Shown: piece after piece, positions 1 to 8,930 of the stretch | Numbering within the stretch: the stretch's first letter is position 1 | Layout of the letters: every line of letters begins with the position of its first letter | Origin: an uncultured Bacteroidia bacterium | GTDB taxonomy: Bacteria > Bacteroidota > Bacteroidia > Bacteroidales > UBA932 | NCBI GenBank assembly: GCA_902785575.1 | Contig: CACZZF010000003.1 | Location: forward strand, 1 to 64,000 | Length of the DNA stretch: 64,000 nucleotides | Direction: 5' to 3' | The notes under the pieces: generated by a model | What the model saw: only the letters and a program-made list of their open reading frames with translations | Told to the model about the DNA's origin: nothing | The model's database searches: none | Position numbers and translations under genes: made by a program

Positions 1-17
1 TCAACCCTCTGCAATGC

Positions 18-173
18 GCCAGGTGGTGCAAAAAATGGGACACCGGGCACGGTTCGGCAGGGATTTCGGGACAGGTGGGGCGGAAAACGGGACACCGGGC
101 ACGGTTCGGCAGGGATTTCGGGCCAGGTGGGGCGGAAAACGGGACACCGGGAGAGGTTTGGAGAGGGTTCAGC
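18..173. repeat. 52-bp tandem repeat, about three copies
   Basis: Three head-to-tail copies of a 52-bp G-rich unit begin at 18, 70 and 122, each with the landmark GNCAGGTGG followed by AAAANGGGACACCGGG. Copies 1 and 2 are nearly identical. The third diverges after about 30 bases and fades out near 173. Short frames run through it on the plus strand, but their peptides are repeat-derived and match no family I know. The rest of 1-280 holds no recognisable gene. I see no CRISPR-like spacing and no tRNA. Confidence 0.85.
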
Positions 174-280
174 GGGGAAATATATTCGGAGAAGGGCCGG
201 GGGCAGGTGAAACGAAAATGGACAGACCCGAGGGCCTGTCCGGAACAAATATATAAAAGTATTTGGACAATATTTCAAAC

Positions 281-646
281 TCAGGCGTCGCCACCATCAT
301 CATCACCGCCATACTGGGAGATGTTGTCGTCCGGCAGCGTAGACTCGGCCGAAGCATCGGCAGAGGATCCCGCGACCTCCTCATTCTCAGCATCTTCCTC
401 ACCCTCAAGCCAACGCTCGAGAGCCTCAGCGTCATCAGTCTTAAGCTTGATCTTCACCAAGTAGATCGAATCAGGAGTCTCGATCGTAACAGCATTGAAC
501 GGAGTTCCGTCCGGCTTGGTATATTTGACGAGGTCCGGCAGATAATCGCTGAACCCCTTGGGATACTTCTCATTAAACACGGCGGCCAATTCCTCCGACA
601 TGTTCTCAAAGCTAACCACGTGCCTCTTCCTTGAATCTGGATTCAT
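281..646 (-). CDS. small conserved hypothetical protein with acidic tail
   Basis: A 121-residue protein starting at the ATG at 646. The frame stays open further upstream, but those extra codons encode a basic, low-quality stretch that overlaps the 3' end of the YgiQ gene. Residues 1-80 look globular and resemble an unnamed protein I associate with Bacteroidales (motifs FENMSEEL, KYPKGFSDY, ETPDSIYLVKIK). The last 40 residues are low-complexity and very acidic (Glu/Asp/Ala/Ser). No signal peptide or membrane segment is visible. It lies 61 bp downstream of the radical SAM gene on the same strand and may be co-transcribed. Function is unknown to me. Confidence 0.7.
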   Translation of the reverse strand: MNPDSRKRHVVSFENMSEELAAVFNEKYPKGFSDYLPDLVKYTKPDGTPFNAVTIETPDSIYLVKIKLKTDDAEALERWLEGEEDAENEEVAGSSADASAESTLPDDNISQYGGDDDGGDA

Positions 647-707
647 ATTCTTACAACTATTAGCGGTGCAATAATAAGACTTTTTTCTTAATCGCGACAC
701 ATATCCG

Positions 708-2432
708 CTACTTTTTTCTGAAGAAAAATGATTTCTGCCGCTTCTTACGCTCCGGATCCCTCTCCACAAAGACCGGACGCATGGTCCGAGGATCCAATCC
801 TGTGTAATACATGACCGACGAAGTCGTCATCGGAGTGGGAGTGAAATCCTGAACCTGATCCATGAATATTCCACGCAACGCCGGATGCCTAGACAGGTTC
901 TCCATGTCCTTCATCGTGCAGCCCGGATGGGATGAGATGAAATACGGCACGATTCCGGTCCGCCTGCCGTTCTCCCGGCAGATCTTGTCGAACTCGAAAC
1001 GAAGCCTCTCAAAAAGCTTGAACGAAGGCTTTCCAAGATACTGAAGCACCTTATCCTCAGTGTGTTCCGGAGCCACCTTGAGCCGTCCGGAAGTATGGTC
1101 AAGCACCAGTGTCCTCAGATATGGCCTGGAAGTCTCATCCACGAATCCCTCAGGAGTCAGGAAAAGGTCGTAGCGTATGCCGCTGCCTATGTAGGAGTGA
1201 CGCACTCCCGGAACGGCGTCCACCGCCTTGTAAAGCTCCAGCAACTTGGCGTGCGAGCGATTCATATTCGGGCACACCGCAGGGAAAAGGCAGGACTTGC
1301 GGCGGCATACCGCGCACTTCGAAGGGTCCTTCCCGGTCATCATGTACATATTCGCCGTCGGAGCGCCAAGGTCGGAGATATTCCCGGAGAATTCAGGCAT
1401 GGCGGCAAGCTTACGTACCTCAGCCACAATGGATTCCTTCGATCGGGACTGGATGAATTTCCCCTGATGGGCGGCGATAGTGCAGAAATTGCAGCCTCCG
1501 AAGCAGCCACGGTGCGTGATGATCGAATCCTTGATCATGTCGTAGGCCGGGATCCGCTTCCCACGGTACCGAGGGTGCGGAAGCTTTGTAAAGGGAAGGT
1601 CCCAGAAGGAGTCCATTTCCTCGGTCGTGGACGGCGGCTGTGGCGGGTTGACCTGGACGTACCCGTCCCCGACCGGCTCCACCAACACCTTGGCATGCAG
1701 CATGTTAGCATTGGTCTCGATCAGATGGAAATTCTCAGCGACAGCCTTTTTATCATTCAAACACTCCTCATAAGACTTCAAGATCAGGGCATCCGAAGAT
1801 CCCTTGAAATGGCCGCTCATCTTGAACGCTATCTGCGGGATCTGGCGGATCTGATGCGGGCTGCGGCGGTCCTCGATGGCCTTTGTCAGCTCCAGCATCG
1901 TCTTCTCCCCCATCCCATAGCACAGGTAGTCAGCCGGGCACCATTCCAGGATCGACGGCAGCAGCTCATCCTTCCAGTAGTCGTAATGGGTGAGCCGCCG
2001 CAGCGAGGCCTCGACTCCACCGATCACGACCGGAATGTCAGGATAAAGCTCCTTCAGGATTCGGGAATATACGCTTACGGCGTAGTCCGGGCGGGCTCCA
2101 GCCTTACCCTCGGGGGTGTAGGCGTCATCGTGGCGCAAGCGCTTGCCGGCGGTGTAGTGGTTTACCATGGAGTCCATGGCCCCGGAATTAACCGCGAAAT
2201 ACAGGCGTGGGGAGCCTAGTTTCTTAAAGTCCCTGAGGTCATCCCTCCAGTTGGGTTGCGGCACCACAGCGACCCTGTATCCGAACTTCTGCAGCCAGCG
2301 GGATATGCAGGCCGTTCCGAAAGACGGATGGTCAACATACGCGTCCCCCGTGAAGAAGATGACGTCGATGTAGTCCCATCCGAGGGCCTCGACCTCCTTC
2401 TTCGACGTCGGAAACATGTAATCTGGCGCCAT
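708..2432 (-). CDS. ygiQ: YgiQ family radical SAM protein
   Basis: A 574-residue protein with the YgiQ-family N-terminus (GWDYIDVIFFTGDAYVDHP, near residue 18) and a radical SAM cluster-binding loop RGCFGGCNFC (Cys-x3-Cys-x2-Cys) near residue 310. A second Cys-rich patch (KCAVCRRKSC) follows near 375. The family binds one [4Fe-4S] cluster and S-adenosylmethionine; its substrate is not established. It is somewhat shorter at the C-terminus than the longer gamma-proteobacterial members and ends in a Lys/Arg-rich tail. The gene follows argS by 18 bp, so it probably belongs to the rpoD-argS transcript. A long antisense frame (1062-2219) is a coding-bias shadow. Confidence 0.92.
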   Translation of the reverse strand: MAPDYMFPTSKKEVEALGWDYIDVIFFTGDAYVDHPSFGTACISRWLQKFGYRVAVVPQPNWRDDLRDFKKLGSPRLYFAVNSGAMDSMVNHYTAGKRLRHDDAYTPEGKAGARPDYAVSVYSRILKELYPDIPVVIGGVEASLRRLTHYDYWKDELLPSILEWCPADYLCYGMGEKTMLELTKAIEDRRSPHQIRQIPQIAFKMSGHFKGSSDALILKSYEECLNDKKAVAENFHLIETNANMLHAKVLVEPVGDGYVQVNPPQPPSTTEEMDSFWDLPFTKLPHPRYRGKRIPAYDMIKDSIITHRGCFGGCNFCTIAAHQGKFIQSRSKESIVAEVRKLAAMPEFSGNISDLGAPTANMYMMTGKDPSKCAVCRRKSCLFPAVCPNMNRSHAKLLELYKAVDAVPGVRHSYIGSGIRYDLFLTPEGFVDETSRPYLRTLVLDHTSGRLKVAPEHTEDKVLQYLGKPSFKLFERLRFEFDKICRENGRRTGIVPYFISSHPGCTMKDMENLSRHPALRGIFMDQVQDFTPTPMTTSSVMYYTGLDPRTMRPVFVERDPERKKRQKSFFFRKK

Positions 2433-2450
2433 TTCCTTAGACAGGGAGTC

Positions 2451-4238
2451 TTACATCCTCTCCGGAAGCTCGATCCCGAGAATGGCCATAGCTCTGCGCA
2501 GGACGCCCGAAAGGGTGTCAATAAGCGCCAAACGGGCCTGGAGCATAGTGGGATCCTCTTCCTTGAGGATTGGTGTGTCGTGGTAATACTGGTTGAAATC
2601 CTTCGCCAGGTCGTAAGCGTAGTTGGCTATGACGGCCGGTGAATATGCGGCGGCGCCTTCGGCGACCTTTGAAGGGAATATATTCAAAAGCTTTATGAGA
2701 CGGATCTCCTTTGTGCTGAGCTCGACTGAAGGAATATCCGACAGTGAGTAGCTCACTCCCCTCTCAGCGGCTTTGCGCAGGATCGAGCGGATCCTGGCGT
2801 GGGTGTACTGGATGAAAGGACCGGTGTTGCCGTTGAAGTCGATGGACTCCTTGGGATTGAAGAGCATGGTCTTCTTGGGATCCACCTTGATAATGAAGTA
2901 CTTGAGGGCTCCAAGCCCGATCATCCGGTAGAGTTTTTCCTTCTCCTTCTCAGAGAGGTCAGCAAGCTTGCCGGACTCCTCGGATGTGGCTTTGGCCTCC
3001 TGGTACATCTTCTCGATCAGGTCATCAGCGTCGACCACGGTTCCCTCGCGGGATTTCATCTTACCCTCAGGCAACTCGACCATTCCGTAAGAGAGATGGA
3101 AGATGTTGTCCGCCCAGCTGAATCCCAGCTTCTTGAGGATGAGCTTGAGCACCTGGAAATGGTAGTTCTGCTCGTCACCTACGACATAGACATGGGAGTC
3201 GAGATTATACTCCGCGAAACGCCTTTCAGCGGTGCCGAGATCCTGGGTGATGTAGACCGAGGTCCCGTCCGAGCGGAGAAGAAGCTTCCGGTCAAGGCCG
3301 TCGGCGGTCAGGTCGCACCAGACAGAGCCGTCAGGATCCTGGGTGAACACTCCCTTGTCCAGTCCTTCCTGGACAAGAGACTTGCCAAGAAGATAGGTCT
3401 GGCTCTCGAAATATACCTTGTCAAAGGATATTCCAAGCGCCTTGTAGGACTCGTCGAAGCCGTCGAGAACCCACTTGTTCATCTTAGCCCATAGGTCGCG
3501 GACTTCCTTGTCGCCGGCCTCCCATTTCTGGAGCATCTCATGGGCCTCCTTAAGGCAAGGGGCCTCTTTCTTAGCCTGCTCCTTATCCATCCCGGTGGCT
3601 ACCAGAGCGTCCACTTCCTTGGTGTATATGTCATTGAACGCCACATACATATCCCCGACAAGGTGGTCACCCTTCTTGCCAGTTGACTCAGGGGTCGCGC
3701 CATTTCCGATCTTCTGCCAGGCCAACATGGACTTGCAGATGTGGACACCTCGGTCATTGACCAAGGTGGTCTTGATCACATTGTTTCCGCTGGCACCGAG
3801 GAGTCTCGACACGGAGTCTCCGAGAAGGTTGTTGCGGATATGGCCCAAGTGAAGGGGTTTGTTGGTATTGGGCGAGCTGAACTCGACCATTATGTTCTTC
3901 CCTGTGGAGGGCAGCTGGCCGAACGTGGGATCACCGGCTATCTCAGCGAAGAGCTCGTTCCAATACAGGTTGGAGAACAGGACGTTGAGAAAGCCCTTGA
4001 CGCAGTTGAACCTGCTGATCTCAGGGACATTAGCCACCAGCCAATCGCCGATCGCGGCGCCGGTGTTCTCAGGTGTCGAGCGGGATATCCTTAAAAGAGG
4101 GAAGACGACCAGTGTGTAGTCGCCTTCGAACTCTTTGCGCGTCACGCCCACTTGAAGGGCGGACGGCTCGATCTCCGTGTTGTAGAGTGCCTTTATAGCT
4201 TCTGAAGCTTTCGAGGCGAGGAAAAAGTCTGGAGTCAT
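2451..4238 (-). CDS. argS: arginyl-tRNA synthetase
   Basis: A 595-residue class I aminoacyl-tRNA synthetase that charges tRNA-Arg in the cytoplasm. The N-terminal additional domain is followed by the HIGH-type signature HLGH in KPLHLGHIRNN (near residue 130), the KMSK-like loop KMKSR in EGKMKSREGT (near 375), and a C-terminal anticodon-binding DALR-type domain ending in GIELPERM. Length and domain order fit bacterial ArgS. Its ATG (4236-4238) lies one base after the rpoD stop, so the two genes are almost certainly co-transcribed. Confidence 0.97.
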   Translation of the reverse strand: MTPDFFLASKASEAIKALYNTEIEPSALQVGVTRKEFEGDYTLVVFPLLRISRSTPENTGAAIGDWLVANVPEISRFNCVKGFLNVLFSNLYWNELFAEIAGDPTFGQLPSTGKNIMVEFSSPNTNKPLHLGHIRNNLLGDSVSRLLGASGNNVIKTTLVNDRGVHICKSMLAWQKIGNGATPESTGKKGDHLVGDMYVAFNDIYTKEVDALVATGMDKEQAKKEAPCLKEAHEMLQKWEAGDKEVRDLWAKMNKWVLDGFDESYKALGISFDKVYFESQTYLLGKSLVQEGLDKGVFTQDPDGSVWCDLTADGLDRKLLLRSDGTSVYITQDLGTAERRFAEYNLDSHVYVVGDEQNYHFQVLKLILKKLGFSWADNIFHLSYGMVELPEGKMKSREGTVVDADDLIEKMYQEAKATSEESGKLADLSEKEKEKLYRMIGLGALKYFIIKVDPKKTMLFNPKESIDFNGNTGPFIQYTHARIRSILRKAAERGVSYSLSDIPSVELSTKEIRLIKLLNIFPSKVAEGAAAYSPAVIANYAYDLAKDFNQYYHDTPILKEEDPTMLQARLALIDTLSGVLRRAMAILGIELPERM

Positions 4239-4239
4239 C

Positions 4240-5100
4240 CTAGCCGAGATAGGTTTTCAGAAGTTTACTGGCTGAAGGTTTCTTGAGCTTGCGGATCGCC
4301 TTCTCCTTGATCTGGCGGACACGCTCCCTGGTGAGGTCAAGCCTCTCCCCTATCTCCTCAAGAGTCATTTCCTGGCATCCGATGCCGAAGAAACTCTTGA
4401 TGATCTCCCTCTCGCGGGATGTGAGGATCTGCAACGACCTTTCGATCTCGGTGCTTAGCGACTCATTGACAAGGCCTTTGTCGGCCATCGGAGAGTCGTC
4501 ATTGGGGATAACGTCCAAAAGGCTGTTGTCCTCACCCTCGACAAAAGGAGCGTCGACGCTGACATGCCTTCCGGATACTCTCAGAGTGTCAGAAATCTTG
4601 TCCTGGGGGATGTCGATCATCTCGGCAAGTTCCTCGTTGGACGGGGCCCTCTCGTTCTTCTGCTCGAACTGCGAAAGAGCCTTGTTTATCTTGTTAAGCG
4701 AACCGACCTGGTTCAAAGGAAGCCTGACGATCCTGGACTGCTCGGCTAGAGCCTGAAGGATCGACTGGCGGATCCACCACACAGCGTAGGAGATGAACTT
4801 GAAGCCCCTGGTCTCGTCGAACTTCTCGGCGGCCTTGATCAGGCCGAGGTTACCCTCGTTGATAAGGTCCGGAAGGCTCAGACCTTGGTTCTGGTACTGC
4901 TTGGCGACAGAAACGACGAACCTAAGGTTGGCCCTTGTGAGTTTCTCGAGGGCGGCTTGGTCGCCCTTGCGGATCCTCTGGGAGAGCTCGACTTCCTCTT
5001 CAGGAGACACCAACTCCTCGCGGCCGATCTCCTGGAGATACTTGTCCAGGGACGCGCTCTCGCGGTTGGTGATGGATTTAGTGATCTTTAATTGCCTCAT
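4240..5100 (-). CDS. rpoD: primary RNA polymerase sigma factor (Bacteroidota short form)
   Basis: A 286-residue sigma-70 factor of the compact form typical of Bacteroidota: region 1.2 ([10 protein letters not shown]), region 2 with the core-binding and -10-recognition helices ([28 protein letters not shown]), region 3, and region 4 with a DNA-binding helix-turn-helix ([20 protein letters not shown]). It lacks the long acidic region 1.1 seen in proteobacterial RpoD. This factor should read the -33 TTTG / -7 TAnnTTTG promoters listed here. The start codon lies only 10 bases beyond the U-tract of the htrA terminator, leaving little room for its own promoter; see findings. Confidence 0.96.
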   Translation of the reverse strand: MRQLKITKSITNRESASLDKYLQEIGREELVSPEEEVELSQRIRKGDQAALEKLTRANLRFVVSVAKQYQNQGLSLPDLINEGNLGLIKAAEKFDETRGFKFISYAVWWIRQSILQALAEQSRIVRLPLNQVGSLNKINKALSQFEQKNERAPSNEELAEMIDIPQDKISDTLRVSGRHVSVDAPFVEGEDNSLLDVIPNDDSPMADKGLVNESLSTEIERSLQILTSREREIIKSFFGIGCQEMTLEEIGERLDLTRERVRQIKEKAIRKLKKPSASKLLKTYLG

Positions 5101-5110
5101 ATATCAATAT

Positions 5111-5152
5111 AAAAAATTCCCGGCAGGCCCGTGACCGAGTCCCACCGGGAAT
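5111..5152 (-). terminator. rho-independent terminator after htrA
   Basis: Read on the minus strand, ATTCCCGG (5152-5145) pairs with CCGGGAAT (5123-5116) around a 21-nt GC-rich loop region, followed directly by a run of T (5116-5111). It begins 22 bp after the htrA stop codon. It ends 10 bp before the rpoD start, so it could also act in the rpoD leader. Confidence 0.8.
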
Positions 5153-5174
5153 ATCTCAATCAGTTGGCCTTCAA

Positions 5175-6665
5175 CTATTCTTTGCCGAAACCGAAGAATG
5201 CCTTGCGACCGTTGGCGGTGACGCCTTCGATGTAGACAGACCTCTTAGCGGCCTTGGCGATGTCCACGACATCCTGAGGTTTGCTGACGGCCTGGTCGTT
5301 GACGTAGGTGATGATAAGGCCCTCGGAGGCGCCTGCCTCGAGCATCTTGCCGGTGCTGACCGAAGTCACAAGCACGCCATGGCTCAAGCCAAGCTTGTCC
5401 AAAGTCTCTTTAGGGGCTTCCTTGAGAGTGGTTCCGTAGAACGCTATCTCTCCTTCACCAACCACTGTGCCGTTCTCGGAGCTGCTGCCCTGGAAGACCA
5501 CTTCAATGGTCTTTTCCTTGCCTTCGCGCAAGACGGTGATCTTGGCCTTGTCGCCAGGGTGGTAGGAATTGACCTTCACCTGCACGGCCGAGCCGTTCTT
5601 AAGTTTTTCTCCGTCAATAGCAAGGATGATGTCGCCCTTCTTCACGCCGGCTTTGTCGGCCGAACCGCCTTTGACAACCTCATCAATATATACGCCGTCC
5701 AGCGAAGAAAGTTTCAATTTTTTCGACATGTCATCGACAGAGTCATATTCAAGCTTCTTAGCGAGAGCCTCGGTCAGATCGATCATCTGGATTCCAAGGA
5801 CAGCCCTCTTGACTGAACCGAAATCGATGAGGTCACCGACAACCTTCTTGACTATGTTGGCGGGCACGGCGAATGAATAACCTGAATATGATCCAGTCTG
5901 GGAGACGATGGCGGTGTTGATGCCGACGAGCTCACCGGTCTTGTTGACAAGGGCTCCACCGGAGTTTCCGGGGTTGACGGCGGCATCGGTCTGGATGAAG
6001 GACTCGATCTGGATAGTAGCCCTCTCCCTAGGATCATGGGCCATCTGGCGGCCCTTGGCGCTGACGATACCGGCAGTGATGGTGCCGCGGAGCTGATAAC
6101 CCATAGGGCTTCCGACAGCGAGGACCCACTCACCGAGCCTCAGCTGGTCGGAATCACCGAAAGGAAGGGTCGGGAGACCCTCGGCGTCGATCTTGATGAG
6201 AGCCACATCGGTGGCCGGATCAGTTCCGATCACGGAAGCGTCGTAAGTCTTGTTGTTATTCAAGGTCACGCTGATCTTGGTAGCGTTGGCCACAACGTGG
6301 TTGTTGGTCACGATGTATCCGTCAGGACGGATGATCACACCAGAACCGCTGCCCTGGACCTGCCTGGACTGAGGAGCGCTATCCCCAAAGAAGAAGCGGA
6401 AAAACGGATCATCCATCTGATATTGCTGGGTAGCGGTGACTTCCACATAGACAACCGCCTCGACAGCAGCCTCGGCGGCATAAGTGAGATCAGGATAATC
6501 TGATTGCGCCAGATTGACAGTCTTGGTGACTGTGTTGGTGGCAGGATTTGTCACTTTGTCCGGAGAACCGTTGACGGTGGCAGCTTTTAGCACACCGTAG
6601 GCTGCCAGCACGCTGAGCAACACTGACAGCAGGACTGTGATAATACTTTTCTTCATTATTGACAT
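5175..6665 (-). CDS. htrA: Do-like periplasmic serine protease with two PDZ domains
   Basis: A 496-residue DegP/HtrA-type protease that degrades or chaperones misfolded envelope proteins. Residues 1-29 form a signal or membrane anchor. The trypsin-like domain shows the full catalytic triad: His123 (TNNHVV), Asp153 (DPATDVALIKI) and Ser235 (NPGNSGGALV). Two PDZ domains follow (about 265-385 and 400-496). The family normally assembles as trimers and higher oligomers. ATG codons at 6665 and 6656 are both possible; the second gives the more usual MKKS signal start. It is transcribed divergently from dnaN and ends in a clear terminator. Confidence 0.95.
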   Translation of the reverse strand: MSIMKKSIITVLLSVLLSVLAAYGVLKAATVNGSPDKVTNPATNTVTKTVNLAQSDYPDLTYAAEAAVEAVVYVEVTATQQYQMDDPFFRFFFGDSAPQSRQVQGSGSGVIIRPDGYIVTNNHVVANATKISVTLNNNKTYDASVIGTDPATDVALIKIDAEGLPTLPFGDSDQLRLGEWVLAVGSPMGYQLRGTITAGIVSAKGRQMAHDPRERATIQIESFIQTDAAVNPGNSGGALVNKTGELVGINTAIVSQTGSYSGYSFAVPANIVKKVVGDLIDFGSVKRAVLGIQMIDLTEALAKKLEYDSVDDMSKKLKLSSLDGVYIDEVVKGGSADKAGVKKGDIILAIDGEKLKNGSAVQVKVNSYHPGDKAKITVLREGKEKTIEVVFQGSSSENGTVVGEGEIAFYGTTLKEAPKETLDKLGLSHGVLVTSVSTGKMLEAGASEGLIITYVNDQAVSKPQDVVDIAKAAKRSVYIEGVTANGRKAFFGFGKE

Positions 6666-6746
6666 ATTGTTTCTTCTAAAAATATTCCGGAGGGGTATTT
6701 TTCAAATAAGATGCCACAGTTTTAGGGATATTCCGAGGATTCTTCT

Positions 6747-6754
6747 TATATTTG
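6747..6754 (+). promoter_or_regulatory. -7 promoter element for dnaN
   Basis: TATATTTG fits the Bacteroides -7 consensus TAnnTTTG and lies 50 bp before the dnaN ATG in the htrA/dnaN divergent region. A second, weaker match (TGTCTTTG) overlaps it at 6753-6760. No convincing -33 TTTG is visible at the usual spacing. Confidence 0.6.
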
Positions 6755-6803
6755 TCTTTGCGATAAAAACGCGGAAATTTTAGATTATTAAAAACCACAC
6801 GAT

Positions 6804-7925
6804 ATGAAATTCAACGTCTCTAGCACAGAACTGCTCAAAGGGCTGATGAACATTTCCAAGGCTATTCCGGCCAAGTCCGCCCTTCCCATCTTGGAAAACT
6901 TCCTGTTTGACCTCAAGGGCAATATCCTCGAAGTGACCGCTTCTGACTCGGAGCTCACCCTGAGGACCGAGATCGAGGTTGACACGACTGAGGAGGAAGG
7001 CAGGATCGCCGTCCCCGCCAGGCACATCATCGACCTCCTGAAAGAGCTTCCTGACCAGCCGGTCGGTCTCAGGACCTCCAGCGACAGCTCTATCGAGTGC
7101 GATTGGACGACTGGTAACTCGGTTCTCCCCTTCTTCCCCGCTGAGGACTATCCTGAGATCAAGGGCGCCGCTGAAGACGCAGAGAAGGTCGCCTTCCCTG
7201 CCGCCAGCCTTATCGAGGGTATCAACAGCACCGTTTACGCTACCGCCGATGACGAGATCAGGCCCGCGATGAACGGTATATTCTTCGACTTCGACACTGA
7301 ATCCACGACCCTCGTGGCCTCGGATTCCCATAAGCTTATATGCTACACCACCAAGGACGCCAAGGCTCCCGCCAAGTGCTCCTTCATCCTCCACAAGAAA
7401 CCGGCGAACGTGCTCAAGGCCATCGTCGACAAGGAGGACGGTGATGTCGAGATCGCTTTCGACTCCAGCACCGTGGTGTTCTCATTCGGACGTACCACGA
7501 TGGTCTGCAGGCTGATTGTCGGCAAGTATCCTAAGTATCGTGATGTGATTCCTCAGAACAACTCCTCTGTCCTCAAGATCGACAGGGCCCAGTTCCTGAA
7601 CACCGTGCGCCGTGTGGCCGTCTGCGCCAACAAGGCCTCGAACCACATCAAGCTCGACCTCAAGCCCGGCCAGATGGAGATCACTGCCCAGGATCTGGGA
7701 TTCGCTATCGCCGCTTATGAGAAAGTCAACTGCGACTACAATGGCGACGAGCTGACAATCGGATTCAAGTCCACGTTCCTTGGCGAGATCCTCTCCAACA
7801 TGAGTTGCGAGACTGTTATCATGAAGTTCGCCGACGCCCGCAGGGCAGCGCTTATCGTCCCTTCCGAGGAAGACGCATCCAGCGAGAAGATCTGCGGCAT
7901 CCTCATGCCGATCATGGTCCAGTAA
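6804..7925 (+). CDS. dnaN: DNA polymerase III beta sliding clamp
   Basis: A 373-residue sliding clamp of normal length, with the three repeated clamp folds and typical family segments (SKAIPAKSALPILENFLF near the N-terminus, ATDSHKL-like ASDSHKL mid-protein, and a C-terminus ending in PIMVQ that forms part of the partner-binding pocket). It dimerises into a ring and tethers the polymerase to DNA. It heads a probable plus-strand operon with the exonuclease gene 18 bp downstream. The neighbour is not gyrB or recF as in many bacteria, so this is not an obvious oriC region. Confidence 0.97.
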   Translation: MKFNVSSTELLKGLMNISKAIPAKSALPILENFLFDLKGNILEVTASDSELTLRTEIEVDTTEEEGRIAVPARHIIDLLKELPDQPVGLRTSSDSSIECDWTTGNSVLPFFPAEDYPEIKGAAEDAEKVAFPAASLIEGINSTVYATADDEIRPAMNGIFFDFDTESTTLVASDSHKLICYTTKDAKAPAKCSFILHKKPANVLKAIVDKEDGDVEIAFDSSTVVFSFGRTTMVCRLIVGKYPKYRDVIPQNNSSVLKIDRAQFLNTVRRVAVCANKASNHIKLDLKPGQMEITAQDLGFAIAAYEKVNCDYNGDELTIGFKSTFLGEILSNMSCETVIMKFADARRAALIVPSEEDASSEKICGILMPIMVQ

Positions 7926-7943
7926 TATAAGGAGTTAGCCACT

Positions 7944-8930
7944 GTGGAACTTTCGCTTAAAAGGCCCCTGTTGTTCTTCGATATCGAGAGCACGGGGCTT
8001 AATATCGTTTCTGACTGCATAGTCGAGCTCAGTTTCGTCAAAGTGTTTCCGGACAACCACCACGAGATCAAGACGTGGAGGGTTTGTCCTTGGGACTATG
8101 CCACCGGCACCCAGAAAAAAATGGATCCGAAGGCTTCTGAAGTAAACGGGATCACGGATGAGATGCTGGTTGGCGAGAAGAAGTTCATCGAGATCGCTCC
8201 CGAGGTCGTAGAGTGGCTGAAGGACAGCGATTTGGCCGGCTTCAACTCGGCCAAGTTCGATCTTCCGATGCTCTCTGAGGAGATAGAGAGGGTCCGGGCA
8301 TATTGCGTCAAGCGTATCGGGGATCCTAAGGTGCCGGAACACAACCGTGAGAAGGCCAGACAGATGCTCGCCTCGATCGACATCGATCTTCATTCGAAAC
8401 AGATGATCGATGTCCAGACGATATACCACTATATGGAGCCTCGTAACCTGAGAGCTGCCTATCGCTTTTATTGCGGAGGGGAAGATTTCGAGAACGCGCA
8501 TTCCGCCGAGGCGGACACGATGGCGACTTATGAGGTTCTGAAGGCCCAGCTGGACATGTACCAGAAGGCTGACAAGTACCATGAGGTGGTTTTGAAGAAC
8601 GATGTGGATTTCTTGTCAGGTGTCGCCGGACGGCCGAGGACTTTGGATTATGCGGGACGTCTGGTCCAGGGTCCTGATGGAGAGGCTGTTATCAGTTTCG
8701 GAAAGCATAAGGGCAGGACGGCGAGGTCTGTCTATGAGACGGAGCCGGCGTATTTCGCTTGGATCGAGAATGGTGAGTTCACGATGGACACGAAGAGGCA
8801 GTTCGCTCTTTTACGGGAGAAGTTTGACCGTGAGAGGAAGGAGGCTTTGAGCAAGCCGCTTGAGGGTGAGGATTTGAATGATGCGGTGGCAAAATTGAGG
8901 GGGAAGTTTCAAGGTGGTAAATTATTCTAA
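7944..8930 (+). CDS. DnaQ-like DEDDh 3'-5' exonuclease
   Basis: A 328-residue exonuclease of the DnaQ/RNase T fold. The catalytic acids are visible as DIESTG (residues 12-17), GFNSAKFDLPM (near 95) and HSAEADTMAT (His and Asp, near 193), the DEDDh arrangement. A C-terminal segment (SFGKHKGRTARSVYETEP, near 255) resembles the extra domain found in some exonuclease X-like proteins. The start is GTG at 7944, supported by AAGGAG about ten bases upstream; SD-like sites are uncommon in this phylum. Its place just after dnaN suggests a proofreading or repair role with the clamp, which is inference. Confidence 0.9.
   Translation: MELSLKRPLLFFDIESTGLNIVSDCIVELSFVKVFPDNHHEIKTWRVCPWDYATGTQKKMDPKASEVNGITDEMLVGEKKFIEIAPEVVEWLKDSDLAGFNSAKFDLPMLSEEIERVRAYCVKRIGDPKVPEHNREKARQMLASIDIDLHSKQMIDVQTIYHYMEPRNLRAAYRFYCGGEDFENAHSAEADTMATYEVLKAQLDMYQKADKYHEVVLKNDVDFLSGVAGRPRTLDYAGRLVQGPDGEAVISFGKHKGRTARSVYETEPAYFAWIENGEFTMDTKRQFALLREKFDRERKEALSKPLEGEDLNDAVAKLRGKFQGGKLF

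Noticed and set aside
18..173. CRISPR array
   Set aside because: Repeats are directly tandem with no unique spacers and no cas genes nearby.
14..464. Plus-strand small frames through the 52-bp repeat
   Set aside because: Peptides merely restate the repeat, have no plausible start signal, and run into the antisense of the 281-646 gene.
1062..2219. 385-residue plus-strand open frame
   Set aside because: It lies wholly antisense to the YgiQ gene, whose radical SAM motifs are clear; long antisense frames come from the codon bias here.
6666..6803. oriC region near dnaN
   Set aside because: No clustered DnaA boxes were seen, and dnaA, recF and gyrB are not adjacent.
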